NCBI GenBank assembly: GCA_002731275.1
Contig: PCBK01000084.1
Span: 1 to 62,574, forward strand
Direction: 5' to 3'
DNA: 62,574 nucleotides
Source of the DNA: Deltaproteobacteria bacterium
GTDB taxonomy: Bacteria; Myxococcota_C; UBA6777
The translations under genes were made by a program, and so were the position numbers. Each line of letters begins with the position of its first letter. Within the stretch, counting starts at the first letter, position 1. Of the stretch, positions 18,101 through 26,593 are shown in pieces. The notes under the pieces were generated by a model, which did not search any database, was not told the origin of the DNA, and saw nothing but the letters and a program-made list of their open reading frames with translations.

Positions 18101-18675
18101 TCATCCGCGATGCGCTCAAGACCTTCAAAGGTTGCCTGATCACCGAGCAAGACATCTTGAGACATCGTGGTGGGAAGGCTATCGATCAAGAACCCAACTT
18201 CTCGCTCTGAGGCTGGCAAGTCACCAAGAGGATCAGCGACAACAGCGACCTTCAGGCGTTCAATCGTCGTCCCTGTTTGTTTGGGATTTTCCCGCGAAGG
18301 AGGCTCAAACCAGCTAGGTAAACGACCGATCGGAAAGCGTACACCGATGAACTCCTCTCCGTCGTGCAAGATCTCCCACGGAAACAAAGGCTCACCACCA
18401 AAAAGCGTCAAAGGACGCGTGTTTTGGCGAATCAGTGGGTGGAGGTCTTCAGGGATGAGCAGCTTGTACAGCGCGCGTCCAATTTGCTCAAGCGTGGGCT
18501 CTTCGTCAGGCAAGCCTTTAAGCTTGTATAGCTGCTCAACGAGCGCATTCCGCTCGCTCTCGCCTCTATCCCCCAATTCACGTCGAAACTCCATAGGAGC
18601 CTGACGAGGCCGTGCGTACCAACGATACCGCAACAGCGTGCCTTTTTTTACCAGTTGAAGTCGTGGTGCTTGCAT
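15175..18675 (-). CDS. CHAT-like domain fused to ClpA/ClpC-type AAA+ unfoldase
   Basis: A 1166-residue cytoplasmic protein with two parts. Residues of about 1-330 match a CHAT (caspase-like) domain: PWEILHDGEEFIG near 98, LLHIASRT near 195, KGAHGVVLSLSP and DYYRALFEGLPPAEALRSAR. The expected catalytic His (HG) reads RT and the expected Cys position has none, so the protease site looks lost. After a Ser/Pro linker come a Clp N-domain (about 385-515), AAA module 1 with GEAGVGKT at 586 and VILFLDEF, and AAA module 2 with GPSGVGKT near 879 and VVLLDEVEKAHPEV. The middle domain is almost absent, as in ClpA. SVGFQ near residue 1005 sits where ClpC has its ClpP-binding loop. It should unfold proteins, perhaps for ClpP, with the CHAT-like part as sensor or adaptor (inference). 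No adaptor or protease gene is adjacent. The Shine-Dalgarno is weak. Confidence 0.9.
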   Translation of the reverse strand: MQAPRLQLVKKGTLLRYRWYARPRQAPMEFRRELGDRGESERNALVEQLYKLKGLPDEEPTLEQIGRALYKLLIPEDLHPLIRQNTRPLTLFGGEPLFPWEILHDGEEFIGVRFPIGRLPSWFEPPSRENPKQTGTTIERLKVAVVADPLGDLPASEREVGFLIDSLPTTMSQDVLLGDQATFEGLERIADEGPSLLHIASRTVAEQSEGPRISLTDTSIAPHTLRSLFPGPLWVFFHLQQTEETDIHPSSAALSFATTLLDKGAHGVVLSLSPSFTPGGRQMVGDYYRALFEGLPPAEALRSARQRFIRRNPSDPSWISFVFFGEPDIPLFKRTKAQSESQLRSIDTGNRGETARMPTGENQALPPSSPHRDGASVDPSITGESSLEYDFDLEQAIGIALMEAKNLRQDFIGTPHLFIGLTKCPGGVTRALLEVAGFEPKKVRDTIRYALGFGHASLDAKILPTQRCARALKSAEQNARDENDHVVREKHLLAAILQSGEGLAFEVLKKMGADPKKLYEKLLRGEIPQVRTRTGGETPTIDRYGRDLTLLAEQDALPHLTGRSEELMRLAQILLRRFKNNPLIIGEAGVGKTALVEGVAQRIVAGAVPEELRGRRLVELSLSSLVAGTRYRGDFEERLTMVIREAREHPEVILFLDEFHTVVGAGETHQGTLDAANILKPALARGEIRCIGATTPVEYRKYIEKDAALARRFHPLFLEEPSPEESFEIMRGSRIGYEEHHSVTIPDEVLLAAVDLAVRYLPDRRLPDKALDLIDEACALVTLRGASMPVLTPEGKILASTGKPVVNESVIYKVLADWTGIPIGEISREESKRLLELSERLKKSVLGQDEAVSSISQAVQIGRAGLKREGSPTAVLLFIGPSGVGKTELCRTLARELFGQESALIRLDMSEFSEKHSTSKLVGAPPGYVGHGEESQILAQLHHRPYSVVLLDEVEKAHPEVLDLFLQLFEEGRLTDSLGRTIDGRHAVFIMTSNILADRFEVRKSVGFQRDDKIEIKDAEISNELKRYFRPEFMNRIDEVLLFQPLPPEVLLLIAQKHFEELAERAIQQNVMLSGDEDALWKLVEASVDPTLGARPLLRAIERNVARPLSRMLLASMSAHGRTEETLQVRFTLIDDHPTLIQTHATSPPSFKRSAERTKQDKDKVD

Positions 18676-19128
18676 ATTTTACCGCTTCTTTCAAACAACC
18701 TTCGCAAAATGCAATGGTTTCGTACCAAATCATCATAGTCAACACTACATTGAAAGTAAAGTAGAGAAAAAGTCCTTTTCACAACATTTGCTTATCTCCG
18801 CGCTCCAATTATCCAGCAACATCTCGAAAAAGTCTTAGCCTTCTCGTCAGAAAATCTTCTACAAGGCAATCTTTTTCGCAACCCAAAGGTGACACCGCGA
18901 AGTTTCGTTCGCACCTTCCCTGTCACAGTAAGTCATCCCTCCTCACCACAAGAAAAAACCAAAAACATCTACACATCATACAGATAAAAAGACAAATAGC
19001 TGTCACATAGATGACACCATTTCGTCACAAAATGCCCCTGGCACAAAATATGCAAATCAAGGGAGAAGACAAAAGAGATATTTCGTGGAAACACTCCACA
19101 AACCCATAGAATAAGATTGAGGAAGCTC
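18676..19128. other. Divergent intergenic region with regulatory sites
   Basis: A 453-bp AT-rich gap between the divergent CHAT-Clp and lipid-kinase genes. It holds a near-consensus sigma-54 promoter at 19039-19054. Upstream of that are repeated TGTCA/TGACA elements at 18890, 18921, 19001 and 19012, two of which form TGTCA-N6-TGACA at 19001-19016. These could bind an enhancer-binding activator. I see no gene in it and could not assign a promoter for the CHAT-Clp gene. Confidence 0.55.
19039..19054 (+). promoter_or_regulatory. Probable sigma-54 promoter
   Basis: TGGCAC-AAAAT-ATGCA matches the RpoN consensus TGGCAC-N5-TTGCA at all but one base, with exactly ten bases between the -24 GG and the -12 GC. 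Transcription would begin near 19065, about 60 bases before the lipid-kinase start. Confidence 0.6.
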
Positions 19129-20226
19129 ATGTCAGGTCACACAAACACATACCATTCAGCCAAGCGTATCGCCATTCTCCTGAATGGAAACGCGCGCAAG
19201 GTGACACAAGCCCTCGTCGATCAACTCTCCTATACAGTCCCCCGAAAAGACATCTACTTCTCGAAAACACTTGAAGAAGCCAAGCGCTTCTGTCAATTGA
19301 TTTACGAACGCGAGTACGACCTCGTCTTTACAGGCGGTGGCGACGGTACACTTTTAAACGGTGTCACAGAGCTGCAACGCTGCCATGAACAAGCCGTGAC
19401 CAAACGTCGTTTCCCTGTGCTCGGTGTCCTTCACCTCGGGACAGGTAACGCTGTTGCCGGTTTTCTTGGCGCACGTGCAAACATCACCAAGACGATCCAA
19501 CAAGCACAAAAAACACAAGGTTTCGCGCTACGTGAACAGCACTGGGTCGAAGTCAACGGTGAGTCAACGCCCTTCGCAGGCACAGGCCTCGATAGCTTGA
19601 TGATCAACCACTACAAAAAACTCAAAGATCAGCTCAAGGACGGACCATTCGCCTTTTTAGGAGAGGGACTGAGAGGCTATCTCAGCGCGTTGTTTGTCTA
19701 CACAACCCCCCACTTCTTTACCCAACCTTTCCCCGAGATCGAGGTCTTCAACGGCAACAAGCCAGCTTATCTCCTCGGCCCAAAAGGTGATTATGTCGAA
19801 GAATTTGCGCCAGGTGCACGCCTCTACAAAGGCCCGGCAATGATGAGCTCTGTCTCGACAGTTCCGTGTTTTGGATATGGCGTCAAGGGATTTCCCTTCG
19901 CCGAGTCTGGACAACACATGCAACTGCGACTCGCATTTCCCCCGGTCCTTGAAGCGCTCATCAACATCCCCCGTATCTGTCGCGGTACATACAGAAGCAA
20001 AAAACTGCTCGATTTTCACGTCGAAGAGGTGACTGTAAGAAGCGATGAGCTGCTCCCCCTCCAAATTGGCGGCGACCCAAAAGGATACCACCACGAAGTC
20101 ACGTACAAGTTGTCTGAAAAGGCCACCTGGCTCGCAGACTTCAGAGCAGCACAACAACTCCCAGCGCGACAACCAACCAAAAGCCTCCCCCCAGCCAACA
20201 CTACGGATATCATCTCACACATCTAA
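19129..20226 (+). CDS. Diacylglycerol-kinase-family lipid kinase
   Basis: A 365-residue enzyme of the DAGK catalytic family, which transfers phosphate from ATP to diacylglycerol or a similar lipid. IAILLNGNARK opens the nucleotide fold, LVFTGGGDGTLLNGV is the signature GGGDGT motif and HLGTGNAVAG is the family's second glycine motif. The C-terminal half forms the expected beta-sandwich with PLQIGGDPKG near the end. The ATG at 19129 has GAGGAAG four bases upstream; an in-frame TTG lies at 19117. The sigma-54-type promoter upstream suggests control by an enhancer-binding activator. Exact lipid substrate unknown. It ends 60 bases from the converging NAD kinase gene. Confidence 0.88.
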   Translation: MSGHTNTYHSAKRIAILLNGNARKVTQALVDQLSYTVPRKDIYFSKTLEEAKRFCQLIYEREYDLVFTGGGDGTLLNGVTELQRCHEQAVTKRRFPVLGVLHLGTGNAVAGFLGARANITKTIQQAQKTQGFALREQHWVEVNGESTPFAGTGLDSLMINHYKKLKDQLKDGPFAFLGEGLRGYLSALFVYTTPHFFTQPFPEIEVFNGNKPAYLLGPKGDYVEEFAPGARLYKGPAMMSSVSTVPCFGYGVKGFPFAESGQHMQLRLAFPPVLEALINIPRICRGTYRSKKLLDFHVEEVTVRSDELLPLQIGGDPKGYHHEVTYKLSEKATWLADFRAAQQLPARQPTKSLPPANTTDIISHI

Positions 20227-20286
20227 GTGCTCCCCCACAAAACATCCCCAAGGAAAAGAGTCAAACCAACAGCCCCAAATGCCACA

Positions 20287-21231
20287 TTAACGATCGAGCG
20301 CCCGATGATGTCGTTGGCGACGAGTACGTTCAATATCCCCGTACAACATGAGATGTTGACTTGAAGGTTGAAAGACCAACTTGTCGTTGTAAAGCACATC
20401 AAATCGGTTCCAAGGGCCATCGATAAACATCGTCGACTTCCTCATCTTTGAGACAATCTCAAGCTTTTGTCCTCCCGCAACGAAGCCTCCATCAAAATGA
20501 AACGGTACAATCCCCGGAGGGGCATACAGTTCACGCACTAGATATTGCAATCTCCTGGATTGCAGAGGCATAATCTTTCCCCCCGCCGAGTGAATCGCCG
20601 CGGTCGAGCCTGTCGCCGTCGAGACCCACACTCCACTTGAACGCTGCTCCTCGTAGGACGCGAGCACATCCTGCCCATCGTACAACATCCCAATATCGTA
20701 CCTCGTCGTCGCTGCAGGGACGTCATGTGCGTACAAAATATCATTGAGCGCGTAGGGAAGGATAAGCTCTCCATTACATCGGGCTTCAATACGTGTCAGT
20801 CTGTATGTAGGAAGCTCTTCTTTCACAAAACGATCGAAGATCTCCTCGAAATCCTCCGCCTCCCCTGCACACAAATAACCCACACTCGAAATACGCGATG
20901 AGTGAATCCCCAGCAGCGGCGTACTATCCGAGATCGCACGTGCCGCCTCCAGCAAAGTCCCATCACCCCCCAAAGAGATCACCAAGTCGAACGAGCCGAG
21001 CTTCTCCATATCAGGACGATGCTCCCACACAGCATCCACACCACGCCGCTCCAACACGTGACGAACGTGCTCAATAGACGCTTCGTTCTCCTCGTGTCCT
21101 TTCATCATCCTCGTAACAGACGGCTCATTCTGCGCAAGCAGCTCCTGCATATGGCTGTCGTTTTCCTCTTGGACGTACATAAACGTACTTCTCTTGTACA
21201 CAACCAAAACAGAACGTATTTCTCGTGACAT
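20287..21231 (-). CDS. nadK: NAD kinase
   Basis: A 314-residue NAD(+)/NADH kinase that makes NADP. The ATP-binding loop is VISLGGDGTLLEAAR. LLGIHSSRISSVGYL takes the place of the usual LLGIN-G-LGFL, and ALNDILYAH holds the NE/D-type motif. WVSTATGSTAAIHSAGG matches the conserved STPTGSTAY region. The protein has a longer insert (VYKRSTFMYVQEENDSHMQE) near the N-terminus than typical enzymes. Length fits the family. The Shine-Dalgarno is weak. Confidence 0.88.
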   Translation of the reverse strand: MSREIRSVLVVYKRSTFMYVQEENDSHMQELLAQNEPSVTRMMKGHEENEASIEHVRHVLERRGVDAVWEHRPDMEKLGSFDLVISLGGDGTLLEAARAISDSTPLLGIHSSRISSVGYLCAGEAEDFEEIFDRFVKEELPTYRLTRIEARCNGELILPYALNDILYAHDVPAATTRYDIGMLYDGQDVLASYEEQRSSGVWVSTATGSTAAIHSAGGKIMPLQSRRLQYLVRELYAPPGIVPFHFDGGFVAGGQKLEIVSKMRKSTMFIDGPWNRFDVLYNDKLVFQPSSQHLMLYGDIERTRRQRHHRALDR

Positions 21232-21510
21232 ACATATCCCGACAGCAAAAAGGTGAAGAGTCGTTCAGAGAACGTTGATCGTACGACTTCGCATTCGATT
21301 TGCAAGCCATTTTTTGAACAGCACACGATCGCAAAAAGCCACAACTGACAGCACGACCTTGTCCACAGCTTGTTTTCCACCATTTCCCAGACATCTCCCC
21401 TCCCTCCAAGCGACCCCACACCCAACATCCTCCAAGCCACATCAGGGAGAAAGCACTTTTGTACGTTCAGGTTGGTGACTGCCCCCTTTCCTTTTGTGCG
21501 AGCCTATACC

Positions 21511-21516
21511 TATAAT
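21511..21516 (+). promoter_or_regulatory. Possible -10 element before the kinase/phosphatase gene run
   Basis: A perfect TATAAT occurs at 21511-21516 with a poor -35 (TTCCTT) 17 bases upstream. If used, transcription would start near 21523, after the ATG at 21515, and translation would then begin at the in-frame ATG at 21587, which has AAAGG ten bases upstream. The rest of the gap (21232-21510) shows nothing I can name. Confidence 0.3.
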
Positions 21517-24500
21517 GATCAGCAAGAGAGCATGGCAGCCCGCAGCCACACGCCCGCAACTCGCAAGTATCGAAAGGTTGAACCTGATGGCAGAACTATC
21601 GGCAAATCGTCCATGGATCTATCCCCAAAAGTGGCCGGGTTGGTCAGATCACATTCGCGTAGGAGGCGGCCTCTTCGATGACGCCTCGACACTCCTCGAC
21701 GTGTTACAGCACTGTTGGCACCATTACACCACTCACACCTCCGCACAGCTCTCACCGCAAGCTGCGCTCTCCATCGCGCTGCGCGAAGACATTTGGCCCC
21801 ACTGGCATCAACACCTCGATTATCTCAAAAAACACTTTCAACCCAAGATCAACAACGAACGCCTGACCTTCACTTTTCAATTGTACAAAGCAGATGATGC
21901 AGTCCTACAACTTGATGATCCAAGGGGTTTCGCCTTTGTCTTACAACACCCCCTCAGGCAGGAGCTCAAATGCTGTTTTTACCTCGGACAAGAGCGCATC
22001 GGCTCTGTCTCGCTTGGTGAGATCAACTTACGAGGGGATCGATGCAAGCTCGCCGTCCACCGACGCTTTGGCATGACGCGCAGCTCAACCATCCAAAAGT
22101 GTTACAAAAACAGCCCACTGCACCCCATGATCCCCAAAAAGATGCTCGAAGATCTCCGATACCTCGGGTGGACCTTTCACTTTAGCCAACCCAAAGGACA
22201 ACCACAGCTCACGTTCAAAGATGTACACAATGTCGGATATCTCGAAGGAGGAGAGTTCCTCCTCAGCGAACATATCACACTCCCACTCGGCGAACCTCTC
22301 GACTTTTACCAGGGAGAACGAGACGGCTTACCAGATGATGAGTTACGTTGTCGTATGCTGATCATCCCAGAGGATGCGACACCAGAAGCCCCCATTCTGC
22401 AAGACCTGGAGCTGTTTCTTCACGAAGCCCCTGATCAACCCACATTGCTCGAAGTGAAAGCCTGGGTTCATGGTGTCGCGTTACAAGATGATCAATTCTC
22501 CCTCGTACTGGAAGACACCCCCCACACCATTCAATGCCGCCAAGGACAAACACTTTCTCCACATCTCCATCTCTTCCACACAATCCTGGAAGGGGTCGAA
22601 GATCTCCGTCCAAACCAAACGCTCCGATGTATTCCCGAGGGCGAAAACAAGTATGGACTCCCCTTCGCTGAGCACGATATCCGCACACACACCCTTCGAC
22701 AGGCTGTCAATCCGCAATTTTTGGGACCAACACTGCTCCAAAAGAGCCAGCTCGAACGTGCATGGGAGCTTCGCATCGCGTTACAGGGCGAAGCTCCATA
22801 CCCGGAGTTCGCGCTCAACGACTTCACCCTCTGGTTACAAGCCGATCAACATCCACCTGTCCAAATTCCTCTCGCGAGTGTGACACAAAACACCCTCCTC
22901 TTTCGCTTTTTACCTCGCTCCGTCCACATGCAACTACCTCTTGAAACACTCCAAAACTGCGAGTATCTCTCCCTCTCCCTCGAACAACACCGGGACGACG
23001 AGACGCCCTTTCCGTCGAACACATGGCTCATCAGTGGCCGTACACAGCGTCCACACACACCACTCGCACGTCTCAAGCTGATCGACTTTGACCATGTCAG
23101 TCGCATCCTCCCTACAGAACAAACGGTGATCTTTCCCAGCCACGAAGAGATCGTCGTCGAGGGACACCGCATTCAACTGCACAGAGCGGAAGACACTGCG
23201 CTCCCGACAACATCCCCCGACGGACAGGTCCTGCTCTTGGAACCCAAAGGAGGACGTAGGCGAATCCAGCTCGTCTACCGCTACCCAGGCTGGATGCACG
23301 CCTCCTCTCGACACAACACAGCACATTCTCAACGCTCCCGTGACATCCGCGCGTTATGGCTAAGCTGCTCCACACAAGACCAATGGATCGATAGCCCCAA
23401 AGAGAGGAATCCCGAAGGCGGTCCCATCCTCGCGTTTGGGCTTGGTGTCGGACAGACACAAGAGATGGCCCAAATTCGTCCGACAGCCGAAGGTTTTCGA
23501 CTTTACCGACATAGACAGCACATTCAGGTGATCGCCGATGGTGTCTCGCTTCCCTGTGAGGCACATGATCGGGCACGTGGACACCTCCTCTCCCCCGAAC
23601 AAAAGCGGGGCTGGCTGCTGATCGATCACATCCTCCTGCGTTACGAATACGGGATTGATTTTCAGCTCGATCTCACGATGTACGGACTCTTGCTCCCCAA
23701 CGATAGCCAACACAAGAACGTCGTTTTCACAACAGGGCAGGACGCACCTCTTCCTCCAAATCCACACCTTCCACACATCCATATCTCCGATGAAGGACGA
23801 CCTTGTCAGCTTATTGTGAGCGGCCTCACCAAGCCCCCCAAGGAGCTTCTTCCGCGCCTTCTGCTACAAGAAAACCGCATGGACAGCCCCCTCCCAGAAG
23901 AGCTCGCACTTGGAAAAACGCTCAAAAGAGGACCACTTCATCTCACAGTCTGGGAGGCACAATTTCGCGAAGCCTTCCCAGACAGCCTCCCACAAGGCCA
24001 TACATTGCTCCTGGAGCTCAACAAAAAGTACGCCAGAAAACGTTACTTTCTATCGACGATGTCGGGTCAACTCGGACACTGGAGCAAGGGCTCTGCCTTC
24101 CTCCCATCCAACGGTCCACTCCGTCCGATGTTTGCCCCTCAACATCCCAGAACATACCAAGGGAAGGACATACCAGCCGGCGAATTGGTCGTCGGTACGC
24201 AGTTAACCCAATCAGACCTGCTCGTTCCCGACTTCTTCAAGCTCTCATCTCCACAACTCTTTAGCCTCGCGGCCAGAGAGAATACATTACAGCTCAGACC
24301 ACTCACCGAAGACATCGCGCTTGTGCATCTTCACCCTCACCAAGATGGTCGCATTCAATTCGCAGAAGAGCCTATCAAAACACCAAGGTTGTTGTCTTTC
24401 TCAACCTCCAAAAGGCTCCATGTTCGCATCGGTCATCTGCTCTTCGAGTTGAGCGCACATCAGGATGATTGTGACGAATTGCACCAAACGGACTACCTGT

Positions 24501-26593
24501 TGTCGATTCGAGGCACCCTCCACCCAGCGAACACGGCCTTTGTGATCGGTGGACCTCCCCACCATACACCTCTTCCGCTCCTCGACGCGATCCCTCAACA
24601 GTCTCCAGAAGAACCGCTGTTTACGGTCTATTCTCCGGATCTTCAGCTACGTTACAAGGGTGACGGGGTTGTCGGCCTCCAACGTCCCAAAACACTCTCC
24701 TCACTGCTCGATCAGCTCCGCAATGAGCTCTCCATGTCCAACACTCCTCAACTCACGACGACGCCGCTTGACACTCTCTACGCTCTCCACCCAGAACATC
24801 AATCAACCGATCAGCACGTCACCATGCCCCCCACACTCGAAGAGATGGGTGTCACACTTCACGAACACATCCTCACAAGCGCCTCACAGCTTCACTTTGA
24901 CAAACACACCGCCCAATACAAACAACGCCCCGTCGACGCAACGTCCCCAACCTACACAGAGTGTCCAGCCCGACTTGTCCTGTCACCTCCTCCCACAATC
25001 ACGATCGAGCTGAGCAAAGAAGCTGATGGATTTCTTCACCCAAATGGTGAACTTATCGAGCAACTCTTTTTTGGTCGGTGGGATCCAGAGAGGCCTGAAG
25101 AGCAGCTCGATGAAGACGCATACATCGGAGTCAGCGAACCATTTACAGAGCAGGATATCCAGTCCGCGAAGCTCTCTTTTCACGGCTATTCACCAAGACG
25201 GGCTGCTTCGATCACGCGTTTTCAAAATAAGCTCATGTTGGAGATCCCAGCCCCTCGCACACCAGGAGGATATCACATCGTCCTCGAAGGTGAGCCATGT
25301 TTTGAAGCCCGAACGGTCCTCATCGACCGCCCCCTACGTCTTCACATGAACCACCTGATCGAGTGTATCATCCAACCAGAAGACACACGCTTGCACTTCG
25401 TCTTGCAAGGTTTCTTGCTCGCTCACCAGCAATCTTCCATGCTCCCTGTGACGTTGACGCGCTCAAACCGATTGGGACACATTCATCTGCGTGGATTGCA
25501 GCCAACACAGTCGCTCCAACTGACCCCCACGCAGCTTCCGCCTCATATCGCGCAGCTCACAACCTCAACACGTCGACTCGGTCCCTTCGAGGTCGCTCCA
25601 CACGAACATGCAGTCCTCGTCGATCCTACATCTATGGCGATGTATCAACCTCCAGCAACGGATCGCCTGTTGTGGTTCACCCAAACAGAAGCACACACAC
25701 CTTTCACCTGGACACCAGAGACAGAACCAGCGGAAAGTCTCCCCGATCTATCTCAAGATGAAGGGAGTTCTTTTGGCTTCTTCACCTCTTCAACCCCACC
25801 ACCATCTTCAATGACATCGCCAGCCGACGAAGGCAGCTCCTTCGCATTTGGTCCCACAAACAACATGACACAAGAGATCCTCTCCGAGGACATTGTCTCC
25901 TCCAAGCCTTTGACAACCCCACCTCGTCCTTCACAGACATCGACGTTTGCTTCCAGTGGTACAGAAGAGTTGGCATCTCCTCTCCACGAAGATCCCCACA
26001 GCGACACCCCAACCATGGAAGGTATGACGCCTCCACACAGCCTCCCAACGGGCCAGACTGAAGAGTTGGCGACGACCTCACAAGCGCTCTTACAAGTCGG
26101 ATTCTTCTCTCCCACACAAGGAGACGAAGTGTCCGAGCATATGTTCGGATACGTCAGCGATGAAGATGGTGTGCAATTGCATATCAAGCAGACACTAGAA
26201 GGTTATCTCGCCCGCCCCGCTTCCTACAACGCAGAACCAGATTTGTCGACGCAACCAGCGCTCCTTCGACAAGGTCAATTCTATTGGTTGGGTGGTGAAC
26301 AGCGACTTCAACATGACGACATCCTCCTTTGTGGTCAGGCGGCTTTCCAGGTCGTCTTGTCCGAGAATCGACTGAAGCTGTTAAGAAAGTGGCTCTGGCT
26401 CCCGACACAACGGATTGTGCATTGGTCTCCAACAGAGCTAGCCGGGGGTTGTCGGCTCTTTCCACTTCATACAGAGCACACAGAGGCGTATCTGCTTTTC
26501 CCCTCTCAACCAGGTCATACCATAACAGAGGTGCAAGGCTCATGTCCGGGCATTACGATCGACCAAAGTACTGAAGAGGAGTCAGAGGAATGA
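21515..26593 (+). CDS. Giant beta-rich protein with FHA-like segments, first gene of kinase/phosphatase triad
   Basis: About 1692 residues, no signal peptide, no recognisable enzyme motif. The sequence is a long series of beta-strand-rich blocks. Some resemble FHA or immunoglobulin-like folds, for example GELVVGTQLTQSDLLVPDF and GQFYWLGGEQRLQHDDILL, but without the conserved FHA Ser/His/Asn residues. Residues of about 1415-1540 are a Ser/Thr/Pro-rich linker with repeated GSSFGFF / GSSFAFG and GTEEL / QTEEL motifs. The stop overlaps the kinase-like gene start by ATGA, so the two are translationally coupled. A scaffold or substrate of the downstream kinase and phosphatase is the simplest guess. 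The start is uncertain: the ATG at 21587 is a good alternative. Confidence 0.75.
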   Translation: MISKRAWQPAATRPQLASIERLNLMAELSANRPWIYPQKWPGWSDHIRVGGGLFDDASTLLDVLQHCWHHYTTHTSAQLSPQAALSIALREDIWPHWHQHLDYLKKHFQPKINNERLTFTFQLYKADDAVLQLDDPRGFAFVLQHPLRQELKCCFYLGQERIGSVSLGEINLRGDRCKLAVHRRFGMTRSSTIQKCYKNSPLHPMIPKKMLEDLRYLGWTFHFSQPKGQPQLTFKDVHNVGYLEGGEFLLSEHITLPLGEPLDFYQGERDGLPDDELRCRMLIIPEDATPEAPILQDLELFLHEAPDQPTLLEVKAWVHGVALQDDQFSLVLEDTPHTIQCRQGQTLSPHLHLFHTILEGVEDLRPNQTLRCIPEGENKYGLPFAEHDIRTHTLRQAVNPQFLGPTLLQKSQLERAWELRIALQGEAPYPEFALNDFTLWLQADQHPPVQIPLASVTQNTLLFRFLPRSVHMQLPLETLQNCEYLSLSLEQHRDDETPFPSNTWLISGRTQRPHTPLARLKLIDFDHVSRILPTEQTVIFPSHEEIVVEGHRIQLHRAEDTALPTTSPDGQVLLLEPKGGRRRIQLVYRYPGWMHASSRHNTAHSQRSRDIRALWLSCSTQDQWIDSPKERNPEGGPILAFGLGVGQTQEMAQIRPTAEGFRLYRHRQHIQVIADGVSLPCEAHDRARGHLLSPEQKRGWLLIDHILLRYEYGIDFQLDLTMYGLLLPNDSQHKNVVFTTGQDAPLPPNPHLPHIHISDEGRPCQLIVSGLTKPPKELLPRLLLQENRMDSPLPEELALGKTLKRGPLHLTVWEAQFREAFPDSLPQGHTLLLELNKKYARKRYFLSTMSGQLGHWSKGSAFLPSNGPLRPMFAPQHPRTYQGKDIPAGELVVGTQLTQSDLLVPDFFKLSSPQLFSLAARENTLQLRPLTEDIALVHLHPHQDGRIQFAEEPIKTPRLLSFSTSKRLHVRIGHLLFELSAHQDDCDELHQTDYLLSIRGTLHPANTAFVIGGPPHHTPLPLLDAIPQQSPEEPLFTVYSPDLQLRYKGDGVVGLQRPKTLSSLLDQLRNELSMSNTPQLTTTPLDTLYALHPEHQSTDQHVTMPPTLEEMGVTLHEHILTSASQLHFDKHTAQYKQRPVDATSPTYTECPARLVLSPPPTITIELSKEADGFLHPNGELIEQLFFGRWDPERPEEQLDEDAYIGVSEPFTEQDIQSAKLSFHGYSPRRAASITRFQNKLMLEIPAPRTPGGYHIVLEGEPCFEARTVLIDRPLRLHMNHLIECIIQPEDTRLHFVLQGFLLAHQQSSMLPVTLTRSNRLGHIHLRGLQPTQSLQLTPTQLPPHIAQLTTSTRRLGPFEVAPHEHAVLVDPTSMAMYQPPATDRLLWFTQTEAHTPFTWTPETEPAESLPDLSQDEGSSFGFFTSSTPPPSSMTSPADEGSSFAFGPTNNMTQEILSEDIVSSKPLTTPPRPSQTSTFASSGTEELASPLHEDPHSDTPTMEGMTPPHSLPTGQTEELATTSQALLQVGFFSPTQGDEVSEHMFGYVSDEDGVQLHIKQTLEGYLARPASYNAEPDLSTQPALLRQGQFYWLGGEQRLQHDDILLCGQAAFQVVLSENRLKLLRKWLWLPTQRIVHWSPTELAGGCRLFPLHTEHTEAYLLFPSQPGHTITEVQGSCPGITIDQSTEEESEE

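Noticed and set aside
17472-18155. Minus-strand frame of about 227 residues inside the CHAT-Clp gene
   Set aside because: It lies in another frame of a clearly coding gene and shows no family pattern.
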